Source: Chrysogorgia sp. JL179-B06 (lineage: Eukaryota > Cnidaria > Anthozoa > Scleralcyonacea > Chrysogorgiidae). From it: a stretch of 64,000 bases of DNA. A program made the translations under genes and the position numbers. Position 1 is the stretch's first letter. Each line of letters starts with the position of its first letter. The DNA lies in NCBI GenBank assembly GCA_035772405.1, contig JAYKKM010000122.1:27501-91500 (forward strand). Reading direction: 5' to 3'. The notes under the pieces were generated by a model, which was given only the letters and a program-made list of their open reading frames with translations, searched no databases and was not told the origin of the DNA. Shown piece by piece: positions 40,291-48,794 of this stretch.

Positions 40291-41235
40291 ATGGCTGAAG
40301 GCGGCTTCGACGACCTCGAGACGGAGGGCTCTAATGAATACAAAGATCTCACTGACGATGAACTAGAGTATAGTTACGAAAAAGCCATTCAAGAGCGCAA
40401 GCTAATTGGGGGTGATCCAAACGCCTCAATGTTTAGGATAACTAGACTAACTAAAGTGATGGGTGGACTAAAAGTCGAGCGTAATAGAAGACTTCGTCAA
40501 CGTATGTGGAGGTTTTTTAGTGATCCCACAACGCGGACTAGTGACAACGTAAAAGACCGTGAAGAAGACGCGAGGAGTATGCCATTGTTAGACACCACAC
40601 CCACAGAGCACGAGTCGATACCTGGACTAACACCAAATGAAAACCGTGAATTGAATGGTGCGCTCAACCCAAGTGTGGTGCCTGAATTAAGAACAGGTGA
40701 CACTGGTGCACTACAAATAGAAGCGGATCACTATCAAGAAGCGATAGGCGAAACGAATGAAAGAATAGCAGAGCTCGCAGTAAAAGACCTCACGGTTGAG
40801 GAGCACGAAGAGTTCATCAGTCTAGCTGAAAGAACGATTGGACTTGAAGAGGCTAGAGACACGACTATCGAACAGCGACAAGTGGAGGAAGTTAGAGAGC
40901 AACAGGAAGTCGATATTGACAGATTGCAGAAGTTTAAGAAGTGGGCTAGAGAAAATATGGTTGGGTTGAGTGCTTTAGCGATTTCAGTAGCTGCGATTAT
41001 AACAACCATTATTATCGCTGGGAGGTCTAATGTTATGAAAGGCGCTATGACCACGAGGTCGTTTGCACAGGCTGTTAAAAACGCGATAATGAGGATGGGT
41101 CCATGGGCTGTTGGATTGGCGAACTTAGTTTATGACGCGCTGGTGACAAGCGCAAAGGGCCTCGCTTGGTTAGCTCAAAATCTGTGGGTGTTTGCGGTGA
41201 CATTCGCGTGGCTTGCGTACAATTATTTAAACTAA
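40291..41235 (+). CDS. Polinton membrane protein, tandem paralogue A
   Basis: 314 residues. An acidic N-terminal half is followed by a coiled-coil region (EQRQVEEVREQQEVDIDRLQ). A hydrophobic C-terminal module then carries three TM-like segments (VGLSALAISVAAIITTIIIA, MGPWAVGLANLVYDAL, NLWVFAVTFAWLAYNYL). Its C-terminal ~130 residues are nearly the same as in paralogue B. It begins 6 bp after the integrase stop. Proteins of this type are, to my knowledge, widespread but uncharacterised in Polintons and may be internal membrane or minor virion proteins. Confidence 0.7.
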   Translation: MAEGGFDDLETEGSNEYKDLTDDELEYSYEKAIQERKLIGGDPNASMFRITRLTKVMGGLKVERNRRLRQRMWRFFSDPTTRTSDNVKDREEDARSMPLLDTTPTEHESIPGLTPNENRELNGALNPSVVPELRTGDTGALQIEADHYQEAIGETNERIAELAVKDLTVEEHEEFISLAERTIGLEEARDTTIEQRQVEEVREQQEVDIDRLQKFKKWARENMVGLSALAISVAAIITTIIIAGRSNVMKGAMTTRSFAQAVKNAIMRMGPWAVGLANLVYDALVTSAKGLAWLAQNLWVFAVTFAWLAYNYLN

Positions 41236-41290
41236 AAGCAAACGTAACTTATGGACGCCGGAAAGTGACGCTCAAAATGTGAGCTAGTGT
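41236..41290 (+). pseudogene. Relic of the integrase 3' end
   Basis: TGGACGCCGGAAAGTGACGC...AATGTGAGCTAG encodes a near-copy of the last 11 integrase residues plus its stop, directly before the second MAEGG gene. It marks the left edge of a tandem duplication. Confidence 0.8.
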
Positions 41291-41293
41291 AAT

Positions 41294-42667
41294 ATGGCTG
41301 AAGGTGGGGGAGATTACGACAAGATCGAGATGGAGGACTTCGATAAGTACAAAGACATGAGTGTTGAGCAACTAGAAGGAGAGCTCACCAAGACTGATGA
41401 GTGGATCAGCAAGACAACCCTCGAGCACAACACGAGTGAGATGTCGAGAGACGTTCGTGTTAATTATGACAACTATCTCGACGACGCAAAAAAGATAAGA
41501 AGTGAGCTAGCTAGAAGGCGAGGTGGGAAAAAAGAGACGTCATTTATCGACACTGACGATGGTAAGACGGTGACAATAAGGGGCACCAACACAGAAGTCC
41601 CAACGTTTGGTGTCGACGATTTACCATCGAATCCTGAGAACCAAATTTTGATAAGCTTAGAAAAGTTCATTAGTAATGAAACTGGGGTGCGGTTCAAGCT
41701 TGACATTCGTGACTCCGACGTGTCAGCGCTGCGACTCAGAACATCAATAAGCAAGAATAACAATATGTTATTCAAACCTAAGCTCGTTAGTAACGAACTT
41801 GGTAAAGAGCAAATAGTTCTCAAACGTGGGGAGGGTGGTGTTCTGCAGTACAACGAAGCTAAGGTTGCGCAACGTGCAGTTGACCAATTTAAAGACTTTT
41901 TGTATAGAATCGAAGTCAGCTCGAGAGACCGTGAGGAAACTGCGAGGAGTCAACCATTGTTGAACACCACACACACGGAACACGTCGACAAACCCAGACT
42001 AACGCCAAACGAGAACCGTGATCTGAGTGGCGCGCTCAATCCAAGTGAGAATGTGTTGCGTGAGTCAAGAGTAGGTGACACTGGTGCGCTGCAAATACAA
42101 GCAGACCATCTTCAAGAAGTGATAGACAAAGCGAGCGAAAGAATGGCAGAGCTTGAGGGTGGAGAGTACACTGATCCACACGAAAGAGTGGTTGGGCTTA
42201 GACAAACTAGAGGTAGACAGCATGCGTTTGATGAGCTTATTGGTTTGCGTGAAAGAGTGAGTGAACTTAGACAAGCCAAAGAAGAAGTCTTAGAGCAACG
42301 GCAAATAGAAGAGGTTAGAGAGCAACAAGAAGTCGACATTGACAGATTGCAGAAGTTCAAGAAGTGGGCTAAAGAAAATATAGTTGGGTTGAGCGCTGTA
42401 GCAATTTCAATGGCTGGGATTATAACAACTATTATTATCGCTGGTAGATCCGCTGTTATGAGAGGCGCTATGGCTACGAGGTCGTTCGCACAAGCTGTTA
42501 AGAACGCGATCACGAAGATGGGTCCATGGGCTGTTGGGCTGGCTAATTTAGTTTATAATGCGTTGACGTTGGGTGCGAAGGGTCTCGCATGGTTGGCTCA
42601 AAATCTGTGGGTACTCGTGGTGGTACTTGCGTGGTTTGCTTATGATTATTACAAGCTAAAACAGTAG
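41294..42667 (+). CDS. Polinton membrane protein, tandem paralogue B
   Basis: 457 residues. Same start (MAEGG) and C-terminal module as paralogue A (EVDIDRLQKFKKWA, VGLSAVAISMAGIITTIIIA, NLWVLVVVLAWFAYDYY), plus a ~140-residue unique segment near the N-terminus. The duplication also copied the upstream GTGAGCTAGTGTAATATGG. Divergence in the N-terminal half suggests the two copies have split or refined their roles. Confidence 0.7.
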   Translation: MAEGGGDYDKIEMEDFDKYKDMSVEQLEGELTKTDEWISKTTLEHNTSEMSRDVRVNYDNYLDDAKKIRSELARRRGGKKETSFIDTDDGKTVTIRGTNTEVPTFGVDDLPSNPENQILISLEKFISNETGVRFKLDIRDSDVSALRLRTSISKNNNMLFKPKLVSNELGKEQIVLKRGEGGVLQYNEAKVAQRAVDQFKDFLYRIEVSSRDREETARSQPLLNTTHTEHVDKPRLTPNENRDLSGALNPSENVLRESRVGDTGALQIQADHLQEVIDKASERMAELEGGEYTDPHERVVGLRQTRGRQHAFDELIGLRERVSELRQAKEEVLEQRQIEEVREQQEVDIDRLQKFKKWAKENIVGLSAVAISMAGIITTIIIAGRSAVMRGAMATRSFAQAVKNAITKMGPWAVGLANLVYNALTLGAKGLAWLAQNLWVLVVVLAWFAYDYYKLKQ

Positions 42668-42689
42668 CGATAAAACATATGTAAAGTAT

Positions 42690-43928
42690 ATGAACGTCAC
42701 GTCAGCAGAGTTGAGCCCTGGTTTTAGACGAGCGACCATGGGTGGCATAAAAGGGGTGAGAACGCAACACGTAATCACGTTGAACCCCAATAAAGTTAGT
42801 CCTGGTGAGGAACTTTACGTTGACATACCAAAGCTCAAGGTTAGTAGCTGTTTGGTGCCTGGATCGTTGGGTTTAGTGTTCGACTTTAAAAACGCAAACG
42901 CCAAAAGCTGGTTCTTGAACAATGTCAGCAAGTTGTTGGTTGAGAAGCTTGTTGTAAGACTAGCTGGGGAAACTGTGTATGACAACAATGGGGAGAATTA
43001 CACTGGTGTTTATCGCGACCTTTGGGAAAGTGTTACTGCGCGAGACCAAATGATTGACTATGGTGTTGGTGGTGAGAACTTGAGAAAGCTAGTTTCTAAG
43101 GATGACAGTGGTGCGACGAGTGGGAACGTCGCTAAAGTTAGTGACGCGTTAATGTTTGGTGTGATTGGGACGAAGCAGCGGATTAAGCTTGGTAAAATCA
43201 TGAATGACCACGGGTTGTACGCTCCTTTTAGCATGAACAACAACTTGCAGTATGTCATCACACTTCCGAAGGCCACAGACATCATGGTGGCGCAATCTGG
43301 TAGCGCTGTGGGTGGATACACTCTGGAGAACCTCGAGCTTGAGTATGAGACGATTGATAACCAGGAGCTCGCTGACGAGATAGCGTCGGGCTACGCAAGT
43401 GGTCGTAGTTTGTCGTATGAGCACGTCACGTTGATGAAAACCACCGAATGGGACAAAGGCACGACCATTGTGAATGAAAACATTAATCTTCCAAGAAAAA
43501 GCATGAAGGCAATTGTGTTGCTATTCACGAATAAGGTGCGAACAGATAGCGAGGAGTTTCTTTACCCAAATATCGAGAGTGTTAGAGTCACAATTGAAGG
43601 TGTGCCAAATAGTGTGTACTCACAAGGCATTCCGAAGTCGAAGTTCTATGCAGAAGCGAAACGATTGTTTGGGTTGGGTGAAGAACACGCTCAGTTCATG
43701 ACCATACAGAAGTTCTATAAAGATGGCTTCGCGTTGGTCATCGACTTGAGGAGTGTTCAAGATAATCGTAATGTCGCCACTGGCAAGAACATTGTAAACA
43801 CACAATCCGGTGTGCTTCTTGAGATCACTAAGAAAGCGACGACTGCAAATGTTATGTGCAGGGTGTTTGTGATAAGTGATGGGTTGGTCAACTTTATGAA
43901 CAATGGGTTGCAATCAATCCAGTATTAA
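42690..43928 (+). CDS. Major capsid protein (F54H12.2-like, double jelly-roll family)
   Basis: 412 residues. Recognised by VEKLVVRLAGETVYDNNGEN and the following GVYRDLW, then a second half with IVLLFTNKVRTDSEEFLYPNIESV-like beta-strands and DGFALVIDLRS. These features match the 'uncharacterised protein F54H12.2-like' family, which is the Polinton double jelly-roll major capsid protein. Length is within the family range. Its place between the membrane paralogues and the packaging ATPase is the usual capsid-packaging gene order. Confidence 0.88.
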   Translation: MNVTSAELSPGFRRATMGGIKGVRTQHVITLNPNKVSPGEELYVDIPKLKVSSCLVPGSLGLVFDFKNANAKSWFLNNVSKLLVEKLVVRLAGETVYDNNGENYTGVYRDLWESVTARDQMIDYGVGGENLRKLVSKDDSGATSGNVAKVSDALMFGVIGTKQRIKLGKIMNDHGLYAPFSMNNNLQYVITLPKATDIMVAQSGSAVGGYTLENLELEYETIDNQELADEIASGYASGRSLSYEHVTLMKTTEWDKGTTIVNENINLPRKSMKAIVLLFTNKVRTDSEEFLYPNIESVRVTIEGVPNSVYSQGIPKSKFYAEAKRLFGLGEEHAQFMTIQKFYKDGFALVIDLRSVQDNRNVATGKNIVNTQSGVLLEITKKATTANVMCRVFVISDGLVNFMNNGLQSIQY

Positions 43929-43943
43929 ATCAAACGTGAGTTA

Positions 43944-44543
43944 ATGGAGACCCCGTTTAACATGCTAATTGTTGGTATGACAGCTTGTGGTAAGACACAT
44001 TATTTGCTGGAAACATTGGAATCTGAGTACTTTAGTAAATTTGACTACATTGTGTTGATTTGCCCTACTTTCGAGTGGAACAAAGCGTATCAAGATTGGA
44101 AATATGTACGCGACCCTGATGTGTTAGCGATAGACTGCGCACAGGACAGTGTCGACGCTGTTCTCAAGTGTGTGGCGAATGTTTTTAAAGGCACTAACAC
44201 TCTGATCGTGTTGGATGACTGTGCAAGTGGGCAGGACGTCAAGAATAGGACTAGTCAGTTGGTCAACTTGGCTTTTAGTGCGCGACATTTTATGTTGAGC
44301 GTTATTGTCATCACACAACAACTGACGTCGATCGCAAAACCGTATAGAGAAAACATTAGTAAGCTCATTTGCTTTTACTGTCCGAGCAGAAGTGATATGA
44401 AGGTTGTTATTGACGATTACCTTGGACACATTAGCAAAGAAGAAGTGTCAGCGATTGTAACCGCATTAAAAAATAATAAGTACGCTAGACTTGAAATCTC
44501 ACTGCGCTACCCATACAGTCACGAAGTTGTTATTCCGCAATAA
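43944..44543 (+). CDS. Genome-packaging ATPase (FtsK/HerA, A32-like)
   Basis: 199 residues. Walker A is VGMTACGKTHYL (residues ~10-21), Walker B is TLIVLDDCA (~87-95), and the sensor-like VIVITQQ follows. Size and motifs match Polinton and poxviral A32-type packaging ATPases that pump DNA into capsids. It starts 15 bp after the capsid gene. Confidence 0.93.
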   Translation: METPFNMLIVGMTACGKTHYLLETLESEYFSKFDYIVLICPTFEWNKAYQDWKYVRDPDVLAIDCAQDSVDAVLKCVANVFKGTNTLIVLDDCASGQDVKNRTSQLVNLAFSARHFMLSVIVITQQLTSIAKPYRENISKLICFYCPSRSDMKVVIDDYLGHISKEEVSAIVTALKNNKYARLEISLRYPYSHEVVIPQ

Positions 44544-44546
44544 AAT

Positions 44547-45062
44547 ATGGGTATAAGTAATAACGCGATGGTGAAACGCAAAAGTGAAGAAAATCCCGCG
44601 GTTGAGGAACTAGTTCAGGACACTGATGATACTTCGACTGTGGAAGACAACATTGACGTTAGAAGAGCCGAACTTATTAGACTGTCTGGCGATGGTGTGG
44701 TAAGCCAATCTGAAGCGTACATTAAAAAAGCGTCCGCAAAGGTTATCGACAAGATATGGCGTCAATATGAGTTGAAGAGAATGGAAATCGCAAACGCTTT
44801 TCTCACCGACTTGTTAATCAGCAAATTCGCTAGCTTACTAGATGGGTTGAACGCTATTGAAAATCCTGACGAACTAAATGACGAGTTGCAGAAAGACCCG
44901 CTATTAAAAAAAGACGTCGAGAGCATTGTCGCGATTGTGACACCGTACGTGCCTTTCTTGGGCTTGTTGTCGGGAGGAATCACAACGTCAAAATATGTGT
45001 ACGACCACCACTTCAAGAAAGAAACGGTAGACGACGCTGAAAATAGCGAGCGAGTGGACTAG
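44547..45062 (+). CDS. Last Polinton gene: 171-aa protein, unknown
   Basis: MGISNNAMVKRKSEE start (an alternative ATG at 44568). Acidic N-terminus, central helix-rich part, and one hydrophobic segment near the C-terminus (VPFLGLLSGGITTSKYV). It follows the ATPase by 3 bp. Its TAG stop overlaps the first bases of the right TIR. Gly2-Ser5 is a weak acylation signal. No domain recognised. Confidence 0.62.
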   Translation: MGISNNAMVKRKSEENPAVEELVQDTDDTSTVEDNIDVRRAELIRLSGDGVVSQSEAYIKKASAKVIDKIWRQYELKRMEIANAFLTDLLISKFASLLDGLNAIENPDELNDELQKDPLLKKDVESIVAIVTPYVPFLGLLSGGITTSKYVYDHHFKKETVDDAENSERVD

Positions 45063-45634
45063 CCAATCAAAAGAGCGCCATTTCGCTATCCATTTGGATA
45101 AAACATCACCACTAGAATCAAAATCTAGTGGTTTTTTTTTCGCGCGTGAATTGAGACAACAGCAGAACGCGTCGGTTGAAATGACACTCTCTATTTTTTA
45201 ATATGTGAGAGTGAGCTCGTACCACATTTTATTTTTTTAACACGCGAAAATGTTGAAATGACACTTTCTATTTTTCCTAAATGTAATTTGTGAGAATTTT
45301 GAAACGACGCTCTCTATTTTTTTAAATGTGGCTGAAATGGTGTCAAATTTAGCGAGAGTCGCTATTTAGTATAAATTTGGTATTGTTTCGCTAGTCTCGC
45401 GTGTGTTTGACATCAATTTAGTAGAAAACGTGCGAAGGGTGTCTAGATTGACTAACGATCGCTGTAGTAGTATAGTAAGTAGGGCTGCGAGCTTATTCAA
45501 CCTCAAACGTTAATATAAACACCAAAACATCGCCAAATTTGTCGAGTCGTGACTTGGCCAAATTTGGTGACGTTTTGGTGTTTATATTCACGGTTGAGGT
45601 CGATTGAGCTCGCAGCCCTACTTACTATACTACT
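45060..45634 (-). repeat. Polinton right TIR with terminal palindrome
   Basis: Inverted copy of 25764-26336, including the 169-bp palindrome at the extreme end (45466-45634). Confidence 0.93.
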
Positions 45635-45640
45635 ATATTA
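45635..45640. other. Polinton target-site duplication, right (ATATTA)
   Basis: Identical to 25758-25763. Confidence 0.9.
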
Positions 45641-46250
45641 CCTTTAGACAAGTATGTTATGTACTTGGACTCGGTAACTCCAAATCTGTTTTCAGAATTG
45701 AAATCGAGTAAATATTGACCAAGATAACGTTCAAAAATCTATACGAAACGTCAACATGACAATGTTTGATGGATTATTTGCCTGTTTCAAAAAGTCGCCT
45801 CTCAAGCAACGAAGATGACGTGTCTGCCACCTATCCAGACGCCCATCACAGAATACCAGACAATTGTTCAAGTATTCAAGGTTTCCAGAGAGCTATCAAA
45901 GCAGTCCAATATCTGGTCAGATATAATCGTACATTAAGGGGACTTCCATGCAGTGATGGCATTTTTGGCGTCATTCAAACATTTGTTACGGGAAGTGGTT
46001 TTGAAGAGATCCTATTTCAAGCAGGACTCTGCAAAATGGAGATAACAAAATCACAAGGTGGAATGTAAGATCATTCAAAATGAAGCAGTAGTATCGCATG
46101 AACTATATATAATGAGTGATCATGAAGAAGCTGACACCAAGTTCGTTGCATTTGTTCGCGCAAGTCCACTGCAACCTGCCCACGCTGTAATGAAACGGTC
46201 ACCATCTGGTCCACCAGATCTTCAACCGCAGCAACACGAACGTTAGCTAC
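45641..46250 (+). pseudogene. Broken coding fragment of a large uncharacterised protein family
   Basis: Three plus-strand frames contribute: GFQRAIKAVQYLVRYNRTLRG and GSGFEEILFQAGLCKMEITK, then VVSHELYIMSDHEEADTKFV and VMKRSPSG. The EEADTK-type motif after a 'GLCK' block is recalled from large multicopy invertebrate proteins of unknown function, probably transposon-related. Frameshifts and stops make it a relic. It directly adjoins the Polinton insertion site. Confidence 0.45.
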
Positions 46251-47300
46251 AGTTGCAAGGGGAACATGACGAATGTCATCAGGGAGACATAATAGTAAAA
46301 TCCTGTAATTTATGCTTAGCTGAAAAGATGTCTATTCTAAATGCAGACAAAAGACTAGTCAGGCTTGGAGAGATCAATTGCGAAAATAGAAGAGAAGAGA
46401 AGTTGTAAACAGAACGATATCATCGATGAGTAACGAGCGCATATTTTAGACCAGTTTCTTCTTTGAATCTTTGTTATGTACTTACTGCCTTTATAGCTCA
46501 ATCTTACTTTAGCAAATTTGAGCAACACTTAACTTGCTTTGAATGAACTACAGTATGCAAATTTCAATGATTTTAGGCTGGTTTGGTTTCGGCCGATTCG
46601 TGTGTGTTATCGCGTTTTGTTTTCTCGACTACCCCAACGAGCCCTTTGTCCTCAATGTTTTTGACTCTTGCTAGATTTGATAGATGCATGGTAATCACAA
46701 TCCAGTCAAGTGAAAGACTTTTAAATGTGAAAGTAAATAAAGCACAAAGAACTAGTGCTGTTTAAACAATCAATGAATTTAATATTTAGAGTGGAAGATT
46801 AGAAAGTATATATACCTGTACCATTCTTTATAATATTGCAGAATAACAAATGTTGATACAAACTTTGAATGGCAGCTTTTATATTTTTATTTAAATTATT
46901 CATCACCATTGCTTCACGCTGTCACTTTGTCACCTCATCCACAATGCAGGAATAACTGCAAAACTTGATAATTAGCCGATATAGAGAGTACAGGGTTCTG
47001 GTAATAAGGCCGGATGTAAAAAAGTACAAACTATAACCGGGTTTATACTGCAAGTCTATAGGATCAACCTGGCCGGACGCCACCTGGGCTTTGCTTACAT
47101 TTTACTGACATTAATAGTGTAAACATGTACCATATATACTGGTTGTGTATAGGGCCTATAACAATCAGCGTTTACGTTTATTTGATAAATGGCATGCTGG
47201 TCTGGCCAATGGCTTAGTGTGTCTGCGTAAACACCTTTGTCCTGGATTAGGCTTGGACAATGCCAATCCTAGACTTGCAATGTATTATATAATGTATAAT
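46251..47300. other. Non-coding stretch
   Basis: AT-rich; no exon, RNA gene or terminal repeat was supported. Confidence 0.4.
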
Positions 47301-48384
47301 TGGTAGGTTAATACTCACTGTGTCAGGGGAACATGTTATGGATTAAACTAGAAATACGTGTATGCAAAAACCCCTCGCCCGCCGTAATAGCGTAGTCCTT
47401 AGTTATTTTACTTAAAAATAGATAACCCATTGATTTTCCAATCGAATGGACTTATAATAGACACTACATGTATCTCTGAGAGCCTTTAAACTATCAAGCT
47501 TGTGTTGTTCTAAATTTCATTGTTTCATAATTAGACATCAAAATAAATAACTCAAAGTATTTACTTTTGGGTGCAATTATGTCAACCTGCACTGATTAAG
47601 ATTTGTTTGATATGTAAAGGCCGGATCCTCACTGTGATGTCACACTGTATAATAATTTACTGAAAAAGCATGTATATATATTTGGGATTATTAAATTAAA
47701 GCACTCAAAACGTAAGTAACTTCGTATGTTTAGTATCATGGGAATGGGATTACACACTTTCATAATTTCGTTACATAATCCCAAAACTGTATATATGCAG
47801 GATTCTTCAATAAGTCACTATGCAGCGTAATGTCAAAGTGAGGACATTTGCATATCAAACAAATCTTAATATCTAAAGATCAAAGTGAGATTATGGAAGT
47901 AAATGCCAATCTTTATAATTAATTATAGTTCTTTCAAGTAAGAGAGTTTATTTCAAACTGAATTTTTCACTCTACACCCTGTATATAATAATATAAACAC
48001 TTTAAGTCTTCTGGTTTAATACTACAATCGGTCCGATCACTAGGAAATATATATATAGCTGCGTAAGCTATACCAATATATAGCAATATAAAATATAGCT
48101 GCATAAGATTATTGATAAATATTTAACTCCACTGGAAGACAGCTCTAAATTGCTATCATAATTATAATAACACATGTCATATTTATTCCAATAGTAATAA
48201 CACAATGCTAGGCTATGCAACAGAGCACAACATTATGTATTATCTAAATTATATCAGTACTTGTTTAACACATTCAGGATGACATGCCCTTTACCTGCTT
48301 AATGCATTATTTCAAGTGAGCTGACACATGTTCAATCACTAACATTTCCCCCTAACACAGTGAGATGTATACATCAACCTACCA
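47301..48384. repeat. ~1.08-kb fold-back element
   Basis: TIRs GGTAGGTTAATACTCACTGT... and the inverted right end (CAGTGAGATGTATACATCAACC, ACCA) share ~45 bp imperfectly. An inner arm pair (47590-47650 and 47820-47880) is also inverted, so most of the element is a loose palindrome. Related sequence is at 11553-11770 and 54530-55870. Confidence 0.6.
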
Positions 48385-48780
48385 AAATACCGTACAATCC
48401 CGCTTATCCTATAGTTATTGGCCCCCTGTTTGTTAACAGCAAATACCTTCTGATTTAATAATTAATTAAGCCCAAAAATAACAAAAAATCAGAGAATAAA
48501 AGTAAATAATAATAGATAAAAAGTTATGGCAGCATTCTGTATCTCGAGGCTGCTACATAACGTGTGTAGCAGGTTTTGCTTTATATAATACAGGGAATCC
48601 TTTTTCGCATTATTATAAACTCTAGATAGACTGGTTTTATTAAGTCGCTTCGCAGTTCGAAAACTGAATTGCGCAACTTTACAAAATATACATGATTTTT
48701 TTTATTTAAAAATATCTTAGCTAAATTGAATTATACAATAATAAAGTACAAAATCTTAAAATTTCTTAAATATTGTAACA
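48385..48780. other. Retroelement 3' UTR / non-coding stretch
   Basis: Lies 3' of the minus-strand retrotransposon ORF; low complexity, no gene. Confidence 0.4.
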
Positions 48781-48794
48781 TTTAAAAACTTTAT

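Larger units (their letters stand above)
25764..45634. mobile_element. Complete Polinton/Maverick element, 19,871 bp
   Basis: Termini AG...CT, ~574-bp near-identical TIRs and an exact 6-bp target duplication define the ends. It encodes the Polinton hallmark set: protein-primed polymerase B, retroviral-like integrase, FtsK/HerA-type packaging ATPase and F54H12.2-type major capsid protein. About 16 further ORFs are present. None of the larger genes is broken and no introns are seen. Identical TIRs and open frames argue for recent integration. An adenovirus-type protease, present in most Polintons, was not recognised. Confidence 0.95.

Noticed and set aside
41473..42513. 126- and 133-codon minus-strand ORFs
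   Set aside because: Ser/Thr/Leu-rich antisense frames of the duplicated membrane-protein genes.
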